From positions 124,001 through 188,000 of the forward strand of contig NZ_LIGE01000047.1 of the NCBI RefSeq assembly GCF_001297015.1: DNA of 64,000 nucleotides, written 5' to 3'. The stretch is from Pseudomonas sp. RIT-PI-r. Lineage in GTDB: Bacteria; Pseudomonadota; Gammaproteobacteria; Pseudomonadales; Pseudomonadaceae. Of the stretch, positions 42,924 to 50,787 are shown piece by piece (the first letter of the stretch is position 1; each line of letters starts with the position of its first letter). Made by a program: the position numbers and the translations under genes. The notes under the pieces are model-generated. The model saw only the letters and a program-made list of their open reading frames with translations. It was not told the origin of the DNA and did no database searches.

Positions 42924-43915
42924 AGCGTCAGCACCTCGACCTCGACCGCCGTGCAATACGGCGCTTGAAACGCCGTGGTCACGATCGGCGCCAGCGGTTC
43001 AAGAATCTGCAGTTGCACGGCACCGGCGCTGTGCAGCGTGTAGTCGATCCAGCTCGGATCGACCCGGCCTTCGAGGCGATGGCAACTGTCGGCGTAAGCC
43101 TGCAACTGCGCTTGCGCAGCAACCTTGGTCAGGCCCGAATCGGGGCCGGAATTGATCTTGGCGACGACGCGGATCTTGTAGCGCTGGATGTCCGCGCCTT
43201 GCACGGTCACGAGGTCGGTTTCAGGTCGCACGTCAGGTCGGGCGAAGTGCTGGCGGACACCCTCAAGCAACACTGGCGATGGCGTGCCGTCACCCTCTCG
43301 CGAAAGCACAGTGACTTGCACTTCGCCCGGTGCCGTGCGCCGACCATTGCCATCCTTGACCTGCGCGGCGAGGCCGCCCGGGTTGAAGGTGTAAGTGACG
43401 TTGACCACCCCGGCATCGGTGGATTCGACATGCACCGTCGGCCGCTCGCCGAGGGTGAAGACCTCGCGGCGATACTGCATCCGCGAGCCCGCTGCCGGGG
43501 CGTGCGGCGCCAGGTAATAACGCAGACGAGCGTCGTCATCGCTTTCATAAATCGCTGGCACCGGCGGAAAGGCTGCCGGGTCGCCCGGATCGAGCAACTG
43601 TCGCTCCAGGCCCATGTCCGCCAAGCGCGCATCGAGGTTGCTGCCGGTCGCCCACCACGCCAGCATCTGCTTGATGCGTGCGTTGTATTTGCGTTCGTGG
43701 GTTTGCAGCCGAACACAGAAGGCCTCGAGCGCCATTGTCAGCAACTCGCTTTCGTTTTCCAGGCTGGTCTTGAGTTTCGCCGCGCTGTTCGGTGCTCGTG
43801 CTCCGACGTATTCGATGACGAACGTCTTGAACTCGGCGAGCAAGTCTTCGAACGCTTCGACGGTGATCAGCGCGGGTTCGGCCAATTGATTCTGGCCGGG
43901 GATCAACATGCTCAT
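42920..43915 (-). CDS. Baseplate protein J, P2 gpJ-like
   Basis: This 331-residue baseplate wedge protein contains AVRLQTHERKYNARIKQMLA-like VRLQTHERKYNARIKQMLAW, WATGSNLDARLADMGLERQ and VHVESTDAGVVNVTYTF, matching gpJ. Its start overlaps the gpW stop by 4 nt. With V, W and I it forms the P2-type baseplate block. Confidence 0.93.
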   Translation of the reverse strand: MSMLIPGQNQLAEPALITVEAFEDLLAEFKTFVIEYVGARAPNSAAKLKTSLENESELLTMALEAFCVRLQTHERKYNARIKQMLAWWATGSNLDARLADMGLERQLLDPGDPAAFPPVPAIYESDDDARLRYYLAPHAPAAGSRMQYRREVFTLGERPTVHVESTDAGVVNVTYTFNPGGLAAQVKDGNGRRTAPGEVQVTVLSREGDGTPSPVLLEGVRQHFARPDVRPETDLVTVQGADIQRYKIRVVAKINSGPDSGLTKVAAQAQLQAYADSCHRLEGRVDPSWIDYTLHSAGAVQLQILEPLAPIVTTAFQAPYCTAVEVEVLTL

Positions 43916-44244
43916 GTCACGACCTCGAAGGTTTGTTGACGGTTTTTCCAGGTGCCGGCGAAACGCAATAACAGGCCGGCGCCCTGACGACTGGCGACGA
44001 TCACTTGCGGCTGAAAATCGCTGATCCCGTTCTGCGCGTTATAGAACGCTTGCGCCGCGTGGCTCTGGGCCAGAAGCAGAACGTCGTCACCGAGGTTCTG
44101 CCCCAGCAGCGAGGGGATCAACGAGCCATACAGGGGCCGTTTTTGCCGGGTGCCCAGCGGCGTAGTCAGGGCCCGGCTCGCGCGCTGCACAAACTGCAGC
44201 CAGTCGTCGACCGTGGCCCCGCTGTCTCTATCGATTCCGATCAT
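43912..44244 (-). CDS. Baseplate assembly protein W, P2 gpW/T4 gp25-like
   Basis: This 110-residue protein opens MIGIDRDSGATVDDWLQFVQ and continues RALTTPLGTRQKRPLYGSLI, the gp25-like lysozyme-fold wedge motif (including the conserved GTR-x-x-RP-x-YGS). The start at 44244 is fixed by the family; the longer open frame upstream is antisense-like noise. Confidence 0.93.
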   Translation of the reverse strand: MIGIDRDSGATVDDWLQFVQRASRALTTPLGTRQKRPLYGSLIPSLLGQNLGDDVLLLAQSHAAQAFYNAQNGISDFQPQVIVASRQGAGLLLRFAGTWKNRQQTFEVVT

Positions 44245-44258
44245 GGGAGGCTCTTGAA

Positions 44259-44867
44259 TCAGGGGCTGATAACGCGGCCCTGGTGATCGACCAATGGGCC
44301 GCTGAAGTGCACGCCCGAGGCGTCGATAGTCAGGCCGACGGCACCGAGTTGCAGGGTGATCAGTTGGGGTGTCATCGCTAACCGGGCCAGGCCGATGCTC
44401 AGCTCCAGCGAATCGCGTGAACCGCTGAAGGCTGCCGGGCCGTTTTGCCAGTGCAGAGTGTGCGAGGCGTCGTCGTAACCGCTTTCGCTGCCGTCCTGAT
44501 GTACTCGACGGGTCAGCGTTGGCACGGTGGAGGCTGGCGGAAAGCGGTCGCTGTTCAAGCCGAACAACGCCACGCTCTGTGCGCCGCTTTCGCCGCTGCC
44601 GTAGTTGAACAACAGACACTGCTCACCCACGGTCGGAATCCGCGACTCACTCTGCGCACCGGCACTCGGATTGAAAAACTTGATGGCTGGCGTGAGCAAG
44701 CCACCGTGACTGACCTGACAGGTGTTGCTCGCAGCGTCGACGGTCTGGCAAATGCCGATGCGGCAGAAGCTTTCGGCGCGGCGGTGCAGGTCGTCGATTT
44801 CGGCTTCCATTTCGGCCAGGCGCTCGATGATCGGACCCAGTTGCATGCGCAGTAATGCATCGAACAT
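44259..44867 (-). CDS. Baseplate spike protein V, P2 gpV-like
   Basis: This 202-residue trimeric spike protein has a helical start (LRMQLGPIIERLAEMEAEID), an OB-fold (GICQTVDAASNTCQV ... TVGEQCLLFNYGSGES) and a C-terminal beta-helix (LGAVGLTIDASGVHFSGPLV). It pierces the outer membrane of the target. The first P2-block gene after two small upstream genes. Confidence 0.92.
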   Translation of the reverse strand: MFDALLRMQLGPIIERLAEMEAEIDDLHRRAESFCRIGICQTVDAASNTCQVSHGGLLTPAIKFFNPSAGAQSESRIPTVGEQCLLFNYGSGESGAQSVALFGLNSDRFPPASTVPTLTRRVHQDGSESGYDDASHTLHWQNGPAAFSGSRDSLELSIGLARLAMTPQLITLQLGAVGLTIDASGVHFSGPLVDHQGRVISP

Positions 44868-44870
44868 TGG

Positions 44871-45392
44871 TCAGGCCTCCAGCGCGGTGTACTGGTCGGG
44901 GTCGTCGATGTTGCTGACTTCCCAGGTGCGAGCGAATTTCGGCGTACCCAGCGGATCATCGAGCAAGGTCGGGCCGAGGTAGAGGGTCTGGTTGAACGTC
45001 AGGGTCCAGGCCTTGTATTGCTGGTCGGCGCGGATGAGCAATGACGGCAAGCCATCGATGTTCATTGGCAGATCGCACTGGTCGCCGGGCAAGTTCCAAG
45101 CGTTGTCGGTGATCAGGTTTTTCAACACAGCGATCAGATCGCATGCTGCAAATGCGCTGGCGGCAAAGGCCGGGATAACTTGCAGCGACAACGTCATGAC
45201 ATGAGCTATGCGCCCATCAGCGGCGCGCACTCCGCTTGCATTGCGATCGAAGTCGATCAACACCCAGGCTTGATCGCCCGCGGCAGTGAAATCGTCGTGA
45301 TTGCCGACATTGAGGTTGAGCCCGGCGGTGTTGCGCAGCGTCGTCGCGATGGCGGTGAACAGTTGCGACGGCTGCTGGATCGGTGTGGGCAT
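44871..45392 (-). CDS. Putative tail terminator-like protein of the P2-like tail
   Basis: This 173-residue protein (MPTPIQQPSQLFTAIATTLR; DQAWVLIDFDRNASGVRAAD; FARTWEVSNIDDPDQYTALE) is encoded just before gpV. AAGGAGG lies about 10 nt before the ATG at 45392. The fold is not certain; position and length suggest tail completion/terminator, parallel to gp37 in the Mu block. The call is contextual. Confidence 0.55.
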   Translation of the reverse strand: MPTPIQQPSQLFTAIATTLRNTAGLNLNVGNHDDFTAAGDQAWVLIDFDRNASGVRAADGRIAHVMTLSLQVIPAFAASAFAACDLIAVLKNLITDNAWNLPGDQCDLPMNIDGLPSLLIRADQQYKAWTLTFNQTLYLGPTLLDDPLGTPKFARTWEVSNIDDPDQYTALEA

Positions 45393-45463
45393 ACATGACC
45401 TCCTTTTCAATCGTCCACGCGAAACCCTGCCGCCAAAATGGCGGCACGGAGAATTGGTGTTGG

Positions 45464-45802
45464 TTAAGGTTGGTCGCGAGGCGGGACTTCGCAGACGCCG
45501 ATGCGCTTCGCGGCCCAGCGCTCGTACAAGCCGATGGCGACGTCGGCGCCAGCCATCGCTGTCAGGCAACCAAACGCGCCAGCCGCCCAGATCGACATGC
45601 CAGCGGCATACAGCAGCATGATCGCCGACACGCCGCAGATCATGCAGGCGCCGGAGCGCAGGGCCAGACGGCGCAGCAGCGGCCAGCCACGTGCGCCCTC
45701 CTTGTCGGCGCGCCACATTTCGCCGGACACTCCGCCCACTACGGCGAGGAGGATGACCAGCCAGATTGGCATATCGGCCAATGCTTGTTGCTCGGTTGTC
45801 AT
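45464..45802 (-). CDS. Holin (lysis timing membrane protein)
   Basis: This 112-residue protein has three hydrophobic segments (about 12-30, 50-68 and 70-88) and a polar C-terminus (KRIGVCEVPPRDQP), typical of phage holins in R-type pyocin clusters. AGGAGG lies 7-12 nt before the ATG. It opens the late tailocin genes; the endolysin and spanins lie at the opposite end of the same-strand gene run, 30 kb away. Confidence 0.8.
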   Translation of the reverse strand: MTTEQQALADMPIWLVILLAVVGGVSGEMWRADKEGARGWPLLRRLALRSGACMICGVSAIMLLYAAGMSIWAAGAFGCLTAMAGADVAIGLYERWAAKRIGVCEVPPRDQP

Positions 45803-45883
45803 GTCACGCCTCCTGAGAGCGTTGATGAATGAGGGGGTTGTGAGGATGCGACACCGTAACGGTGTCGCCTTTCACGCTTGGAT

Positions 45884-45906
45884 AAAACGCCGTGGATCCA
45901 CGGCGG
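45884..45906 (-). terminator. Terminator between DUF642 gene and holin
   Basis: The 18 bp perfect palindrome CGCCGTGGATCCACGGCG (45889-45906) is followed on the minus strand by TTTTATC. A second perfect 9 bp stem, gcgacaccg-taa-cggtgtcgc, lies just downstream at 45848-45868. Confidence 0.65.
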
Positions 45907-45912
45907 TCGGAG

Positions 45913-46494
45913 TTACAAACGCTCAACAATGACGTTGTCGATAAAGGCAAAGTTGGCATACGGATTCTGCTCGTTGAAAAACGCCAACGTCGTCTGTGGA
46001 GTGATTGCAGTGAATTCGTAAGTGATGGTGTTCCACTCAACCGCGACGCCTTTGGCGGACGGTGTGTTAAAGGTGGCGGTCTGGCCGGCCACTTTCACTT
46101 GAATGAGACCATCACCGGAGCGGCTGGCGTAACGCGAGTTACCCGCGCTGAAGGTCAATCGGTACTTGGCGCCCACGGTGGTGGCGAAGTTCTGCTGAAT
46201 CCCTCCCCCATTGCCGTAAACGTAGTTGGCCAGGTCAACGATCACCACGCCGTCCGCTGCCGCGGAACCACCAATCGAAGCCGGCATGTTGAAGTATTCG
46301 GCCCCGGACAGAAACGTCGTCCAACCGGTGATGAAATTGGCTTTCGCCGGGGTGTCCAGAATGCAGCTGCCGCTGCAGCCGGGCTGCTCAAAGCTGCCGT
46401 TGACCAACAGGTTAGCGGCAACCGCGCTACCGCCATTACCCAGCAGTGCAGCAGCGATCAGAAACGGTGCTGCGTATTTCTTCAAAGTGTTCAT
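45913..46494 (-). CDS. Secreted DUF642-like protein
   Basis: This 193-residue protein has a Sec signal peptide (MNTLKKYAAPFLIAAALLGN, cleaved after VAA about residue 27) followed by NLLVNGSFEQPGC, ITGWTTFLSGAEYFNMP and QNFATTVGAKYRLTFSAGN. That NxxFExPG and W-rich pattern is the galactose-binding-like DUF642/choice-of-anchor fold, often carbohydrate-binding. A tail operon has no obvious need for a secreted protein, so it looks like accessory cargo. The ATG is 4 nt after the com-like stop codon. Confidence 0.78.
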   Translation of the reverse strand: MNTLKKYAAPFLIAAALLGNGGSAVAANLLVNGSFEQPGCSGSCILDTPAKANFITGWTTFLSGAEYFNMPASIGGSAAADGVVIVDLANYVYGNGGGIQQNFATTVGAKYRLTFSAGNSRYASRSGDGLIQVKVAGQTATFNTPSAKGVAVEWNTITYEFTAITPQTTLAFFNEQNPYANFAFIDNVIVERL

Positions 46495-46498
46495 TTCT

Positions 46499-46690
46499 CT
46501 ACCTATGAGTGGATTGATCAGGGTGTGCTGGCGATGCAGCACTCAAGTCGCTCACAGGCGATCGTTCGGGGCTCCTGGCCCTCACATGATTCAATGTTCC
46601 ACATCGGGAACATTTGATCTGGAACTCGGTGTACTCACCCATCCGGGCGAGCAGTCTTTTGCACTTTCCACATCTGCAATCTTTCAACAT
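46499..46690 (-). CDS. com: Com-like zinc-finger translational regulator
   Basis: This 63-residue protein has two Cys pairs (CGKC at 7-10, CSRC at 27-30) in the pattern CRCGKCKRLLARMGEYTEFQ then IKCSRCGTLNHV, closely matching phage Mu Com. Mu Com is an RNA-binding zinc finger protein that opens the mom ribosome site. The start at 46690 is chosen at MLKDC; a longer frame to 46789 would include an implausible Arg-rich leader. Here the gene downstream is the DUF642 gene rather than mom. Confidence 0.8.
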   Translation of the reverse strand: MLKDCRCGKCKRLLARMGEYTEFQIKCSRCGTLNHVRARSPERSPVSDLSAASPAHPDQSTHR

Positions 46691-46793
46691 CTGCAATGCC
46701 TTTTTGATGTCTGCCGACAACTTCCGTTGTGGGCGGGTCAAGCGATGAATCTGCAGACAGGTTCGATCTGCAAGCTGGAGGGCAGGCATTCCA

Positions 46794-46823
46794 AAAAGCC
46801 CGGCGACGATGCACCGGGCTTTT
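46794..46823. terminator. Bidirectional terminator upstream of com
   Basis: The arms aaaagcccgg (46794-46803) and ccgggctttt (46814-46823) form a 10 bp stem with T runs on both strands. It stands between the operator cluster and com. Confidence 0.75.
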
Positions 46824-47092
46824 CAGTAATGCGCTCCTTCGCCTTCCTTCAAATCCTGTGTTCAAGAAGGAAGCTGACTTTTCGGCGCTACTGGCGCGGT
46901 ACGAGTCCATTCAAATTGTTTTTCCGACCGCGGTCCCTGCCCGCCGGATAACTGCTTCTGGTGCTTTACGCTGCACACCCGGGTCAGTTGCCAACCCTCT
47001 GAACCGTTGAGGCCGGTTCATCGCTGCCTGTTCTTGTGGAACTAAAGAGCTTGTCTTGCCAGCCGCTTTGTCGAGCGGCTTGGTGGCAAGAA

Positions 47093-47162
47093 TATGCATG
47101 GATGCATATACAGTCAATGCATAAATGCATTTATTTATGCACTGGAAATGCACGGATGCATG
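47093..47162. promoter_or_regulatory. Cluster of three ATGCAT-type palindromic operator sites
   Basis: Three 7-2-7 inverted repeats are seen: TATGCAT-GG-ATGCATA (47093-47108), AATGCAT-AA-ATGCATT (47116-47131) and AATGCAC-GG-ATGCATG (47147-47162). A half site ttatgcac lies between sites 2 and 3. They lie between the repressor terminator and the com/tail genes and are the best candidates for repressor binding sites controlling the tailocin promoter. A GC-rich stem (agccgct-ttgtcg-agcggct, 47061-47080) lies next to them. Confidence 0.65.
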
Positions 47163-47202
47163 GAGGCCCCGTCCAGAAAGGCTTTGAGGGTTTTCTGCAG
47201 GC

Positions 47203-47230
47203 GAAAAAAAACCCGCCGGGAGGGCGGGTT
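47203..47230 (-). terminator. Terminator of the repressor gene
   Basis: The arms aacccgcc and ggcgggtt (47210-47230) are followed on the minus strand by eight T residues (47210-47203). It is 20 bp after the repressor stop codon. Confidence 0.88.
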
Positions 47231-47249
47231 TCATTTCAAGTCGATCAGA

Positions 47250-47993
47250 TCAGCGGGCGTACATGCCCCACCAGAAGACGTGACCAAGGATGACGATTTG
47301 CTCTTCCTGGATTTCCTGGAAGCTGTAGTCCTCGTCCGGATGCTCATCGCGATTGAAGCTGCGCAGACGAATGCCGGTAGGCAAGCGGTAAAGCTGCTTT
47401 ACGCGTAACTGGCCGTTGTGATTGATCGCGTACAGGTCGCCATCGATGATGTCGCCGATGCCGCACTTGCCCGCGTTGACGCCAACAGTGGCGCCATCAC
47501 GCAACACCGGCAACATGCTGTTGCCGCGTACAGTCACGCATTTGGCCTGGTCGAACTGCACACCATTATGGCGCAGGCTGCGCTTGCCGAAGCGCAGGCT
47601 AGAGCGCTCGCTCTCTTCGATGACGAATCTTCCTGATCCTGCTGCCAATTCAACCTCGCGAAGGAACGGCACCGACACCTCGTCATCATCGACAGGCGTA
47701 TCGTCGTCCCACAGCATTATGTCCTTGAGCTCCGCGTGCACGTCATCACGCACGGCACCGGCCGACGGCGTGACATCCGCGCGCCCGCGCAATTGATCGG
47801 TGCTCACGGCGAAGTACTCGGCGATCTTCGAGATGTGTTTATCCGAGGGATCGACGATCTTCCCGCTGAGAATTCGCGAGAGAGTTGATTGAGGCACGCC
47901 GGTGCGACGGTGGAGCTCCGTGGGGGAGATCCCGTGCTGGTCGAGCAGTGCTCTTAAGACGGAGGCTACGTTGCGTTTTTGCATAACGCGCAT
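47250..47993 (-). CDS. XRE-S24 phage repressor, PrtR/CI-like
   Basis: This 247-residue repressor has an N-terminal helix-turn-helix (residues about 10-65, GISPTELHRRTGVPQSTLSR) and a C-terminal S24 peptidase domain. Catalytic Ser159 (VRGNSMLP) and Lys199 (RVKQL) are present, and the likely cleavage bond is Ala118-Gly119 in ELAAGSG. RecA-stimulated self-cleavage would link tailocin production to DNA damage. Start at 47993 or 47984 is undecided, as no ribosome site is clear. Upstream at 47994-48050 are related TGCATAA/ACGCATA motifs that could mediate autoregulation. Confidence 0.9.
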   Translation of the reverse strand: MRVMQKRNVASVLRALLDQHGISPTELHRRTGVPQSTLSRILSGKIVDPSDKHISKIAEYFAVSTDQLRGRADVTPSAGAVRDDVHAELKDIMLWDDDTPVDDDEVSVPFLREVELAAGSGRFVIEESERSSLRFGKRSLRHNGVQFDQAKCVTVRGNSMLPVLRDGATVGVNAGKCGIGDIIDGDLYAINHNGQLRVKQLYRLPTGIRLRSFNRDEHPDEDYSFQEIQEEQIVILGHVFWWGMYAR

Positions 47994-48122
47994 AGTGCTT
48001 GAAGTTATTCGTTAAGACAAATGCTGATTTGCATAATTAACGCATAAATATGAATTCAGCTGCAAAACGATATTGCCGGGCCATCATTCTGCATTGAATA
48101 ACGGCCCAGCTCCAACGTGTGG

Positions 48123-48305
48123 TCAGCCTTTGACGCGACGTGCGGCAGCATTGGCTTTTTTAAGTCGATCGGTTCTGGCCTTCCTGTCGTAATCGTCCTT
48201 GGCGCCCATGATTCCCCCGGCAGCGTGCACCCAGTCGGTGGCGGTGCAGCCAGAGATCAGCACAGCAGAAGTAAAGACTGAAGAAAAGATAAGGATGTTT
48301 TTCAT
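48123..48305 (-). CDS. Small lipoprotein
   Basis: This 60-residue protein has a lipoprotein signal MKNILIFSSVFTSAVLISGC with lipobox Cys20, followed by a short basic mature part (KARTDRLKKANAAARRVKG). The start is placed at 48305, at the signal peptide. No family is recognised. The codon use is more AT-rich than in the flanking core genes. Confidence 0.6.
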   Translation of the reverse strand: MKNILIFSSVFTSAVLISGCTATDWVHAAGGIMGAKDDYDRKARTDRLKKANAAARRVKG

Positions 48306-48395
48306 ATTCGATTTCCCGGCGTCACTGATGAACACGTTGAATTGCAGGGTTGAAGAAAGAGCACCCCCTGCGAATCTTTGGCGGTGATTGACTCT

Positions 48396-48776
48396 TTACT
48401 CATCCATAAGCCTTTGCAGTTTTGTCTGAGCCCGTTCGAGCCTGGCTTCCTGTTTCTTGATGACTTTCACATCACCGTACTGACGCGCGGACTCCAGAAA
48501 GTTCTGTCTGCGTCGCACTTCGGCTGCGGCCTTTTGGATGGCGCTTGAACGGTCATCTTGCGCGGAGGGTTCTTGGCAATGGCGCTCGACATTGGCAAGT
48601 GCCTGCTGTAGACCGGACTTTCGATAAACATTGTCCGCCGCCTCAGCGCGCTCAATCTGCAACAAAAGTTCGGTACGCCGCTGCGCGCAACTTTCTCGCA
48701 CACCAGCCCATGCACTATCGATGATTAAAACGCTAACAATCAGCAGAGACAGATTGCAAAAAAGATTCGATCTCAC
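48396..48776 (-). CDS. DUF1090-like periplasmic protein
   Basis: This 126-residue protein has a signal peptide (about residues 1-23, RSNLFCNLSLLIVSVLIIDS) followed by ESCAQRRTELLLQIERAEAA and ALANVERHCQE, the Cys-spaced DUF1090 pattern, then a basic coiled-coil (RLERAQTKLQRLMDE). The GTG start at 48776 is chosen by the signal peptide; an in-frame ATG at 48839 is possible. Function of the family is unknown. Confidence 0.6.
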   Translation of the reverse strand: MRSNLFCNLSLLIVSVLIIDSAWAGVRESCAQRRTELLLQIERAEAADNVYRKSGLQQALANVERHCQEPSAQDDRSSAIQKAAAEVRRRQNFLESARQYGDVKVIKKQEARLERAQTKLQRLMDE

Positions 48777-49331
48777 GAGACAAATCCCAGATAATTTTTT
48801 TCTCCAGCACGGCCACGGAAGTTGCTCACCCGAGACCATGCATTACGGCAACCTAACGTTTCTTGTACGCCAGAAAGTGCCGCCATCATCATGTCGCGAC
48901 AGCGAGCTCTACACGTTGGAAAATGCTTGACCATCCACGCCACTGGTACGTAAACATGATCGAAACACAGCAGAACAGGAGTGCGATCACACAATGTGAA
49001 AAGACTCACATCCTTTTCTTTTCCAGCAATCACCGCTGGCACAAACACAATACCTTCCCGGTTAATTGCAATTGATCGCTTCCAGGCGGGAGACTTGGTT
49101 CCATGAGAACTGCGCAGGCAAAACCAGAGCATCTATAACGTTCCTCAACAGCCTAAACATCGTCATGTTATTCAAGGCAACTAATAGCCAAACTGCGCTG
49201 ACTCTCCGGCAGTCGCAGGGGCTGTTGGCCTGACTCGAATCACATTAACAACGCAGGAGCGCTGAGGCCTTACTGGCGTCTTACTCAGTCTTACTTAATC
49301 GCCCAGAGGCCTTGCACCCCGGGGATTCTCC
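48777..49331. other. Low-GC region without a convincing gene
   Basis: About 555 bp between the DUF1090-like and FidL-like genes. A minus-strand frame of 119 codons (48773-49132) has no recognisable family and overlaps the DUF1090 start, so it is not called. No terminator, repeat or RNA gene is evident. Confidence 0.4.
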
Positions 49332-49823
49332 CTAGCGAGGGACGTGGCATACGCCGTTGATCAGGTTATTAATGTTGTAATAGTACTCGGTATCGGAGAA
49401 GTAATTGAATGTCACCATACCACCTTGAAAACCTCTTTCCATAAACGGAAGCTCATCGCCGGCGGTGTCCGCATCAAACTTTACAATCGAGCGGGTCTTG
49501 AACAGAAACCTGGAAGTATCCAGATGCGTTAGTACAATTTCGAACTTACGATCATAAGTATAGACTTTGCCTTCAGGGGTCTTAACGACGTAGTGCACAT
49601 AGAGAGCGCCTTCCCTTGGGTCGATCGTCATTTCCCCAACGCCATGCCAACGAACTTTGTGATCATAAGTATGGACAAAATCGATGGATGCAAAACAAGG
49701 TGCCCCTGGAATATCGCGACTGAGCAAATAAAAATGCTTTACAACCAGAATACCGAAGATAAATACCGACAAAGCAGCAATCACTGCGATTATTTTTTTC
49801 CAACGAGTTGGTAGTTCACGCAT
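49332..49823 (-). CDS. FidL-like membrane protein, partner of the regulator
   Basis: This 163-residue protein has one N-terminal transmembrane helix (about residues 10-32, IIAVIAALSVFIFGILVVKH) and a periplasmic domain with two Cys and the segment LYVHYVVKTPEGKVYTYDRK and FNYFSDTEYYYNINNLINGV. This resembles Salmonella FidL and E. coli YqeJ, accessory proteins encoded next to membrane-bound winged-helix regulators. It overlaps the regulator gene by 34 nt, implying coupled translation. Confidence 0.7.
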   Translation of the reverse strand: MRELPTRWKKIIAVIAALSVFIFGILVVKHFYLLSRDIPGAPCFASIDFVHTYDHKVRWHGVGEMTIDPREGALYVHYVVKTPEGKVYTYDRKFEIVLTHLDTSRFLFKTRSIVKFDADTAGDELPFMERGFQGGMVTFNYFSDTEYYYNINNLINGVCHVPR

Positions 49824-50548
49824 ATGGCCTCCCCCTTGCTTTCCGGCTTGATGCACTTGACCAGTAATTGGGAGAGCGGTTTTCGCACGTAGTAGTTAAT
49901 ATCGGATAATACAATGGGTGGTTCGAACTCGCTGAGCGCTTTGACAATATCCTCTTTGGACATTCTTTCACTTTCTTCTACATACAATTTCGCTTCACCT
50001 TCTTGCCAGATGAGTTTCCACTCCTCCAGATCAGCAGGTTTTTTAACCACCAGATAAGCGTAAAAGACCGGAAGAGCAATCGCTGGCACCAGGATTGTCG
50101 GCAAAAGGAAGCGCCAGTAACGACTGAATGGCTTTTTCACCGTGGGAGCGTAGACGATGAAGGGTTCATCATCATTTACCAGCGCTGGCGGCGACTCAGA
50201 GGCTTGAGTCTGCGCGCTAACCAACCGAATTTCACACAACAGCACCACGCCACGGCGAGGCAAGGTCTTAAGACTGTCCCGAGGTAACCCGACGTCAGCG
50301 AAATGCGCGCGGAGCATGTGCAGCGTTTTGTAATAACTGCTGTCGGAAATCACCAGCCCCCGCTCCCCCCAGACCCTGGAGATGAGCTGTTCCTTATCGG
50401 TCACGCCGGCTATCAGCGCCAACAGCAGGTCGCTTTCATTGCTGCCCAGCACCGCTGCCTGCCGCGCCCGGCTGAGGGTCATTTTTTCTGCATCGTAGTA
50501 ACAATCGCTCGCTGACGCTTGTGAGCCGATGCCCTCTGATTGTTCCAA
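49790..50548 (-). CDS. Membrane-anchored winged-helix regulator (MarT/YqeI/CadC-type)
   Basis: This 252-residue protein has an OmpR-type winged helix (about residues 20-105: LLALIAGVTDKEQLISRVWG, YKTLHMLRAHFADVGLPRDS, LKTLPRRGVVLLC), a transmembrane segment (about 145-168) and a C-terminal periplasmic domain. The start appears to be TTG at 50548, preceded by GAGG 7 nt upstream; no suitable ATG exists. It is divergent from mutS. The regulated genes are unknown; with its FidL-like partner it resembles ToxR/ToxS systems. Confidence 0.72.
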   Translation of the reverse strand: MEQSEGIGSQASASDCYYDAEKMTLSRARQAAVLGSNESDLLLALIAGVTDKEQLISRVWGERGLVISDSSYYKTLHMLRAHFADVGLPRDSLKTLPRRGVVLLCEIRLVSAQTQASESPPALVNDDEPFIVYAPTVKKPFSRYWRFLLPTILVPAIALPVFYAYLVVKKPADLEEWKLIWQEGEAKLYVEESERMSKEDIVKALSEFEPPIVLSDINYYVRKPLSQLLVKCIKPESKGEAICVNYQLVGKK

Positions 50549-50787
50549 GCTGCATCCTCAACTGATCTGCAATCCTCGAATTCCGATCATTCGATAGCTT
50601 TTCGGCACTATAGGACACAATGCCAACCCAAGCGGCCGCGCGTTGCTGCATCCACCTCAAAAAAACTTCATACTCAGCCCCACTGAATCAACCCACGGGC
50701 CGCATCGCTGGCAAACACTCGCCATTTCGTAGATGCAAACGACCCCGTTTTTGCCTTGTCACTTTTTCCGGTAAAGCTAAACCCCTG

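Noticed and set aside
46635..46910. 91-codon minus-strand frame overlapping com
   Set aside because: It overlaps the Com-like zinc finger in another frame and runs through a terminator.
13970..47993. Intact prophage
   Set aside because: No capsid, portal, terminase, integrase, replication gene or att site is visible; a tailocin explains the content.
48773..49132. 119-codon minus-strand frame upstream of the DUF1090-like gene
   Set aside because: It overlaps the DUF1090-like start, has no ribosome site or recognised motif, and may be chance.
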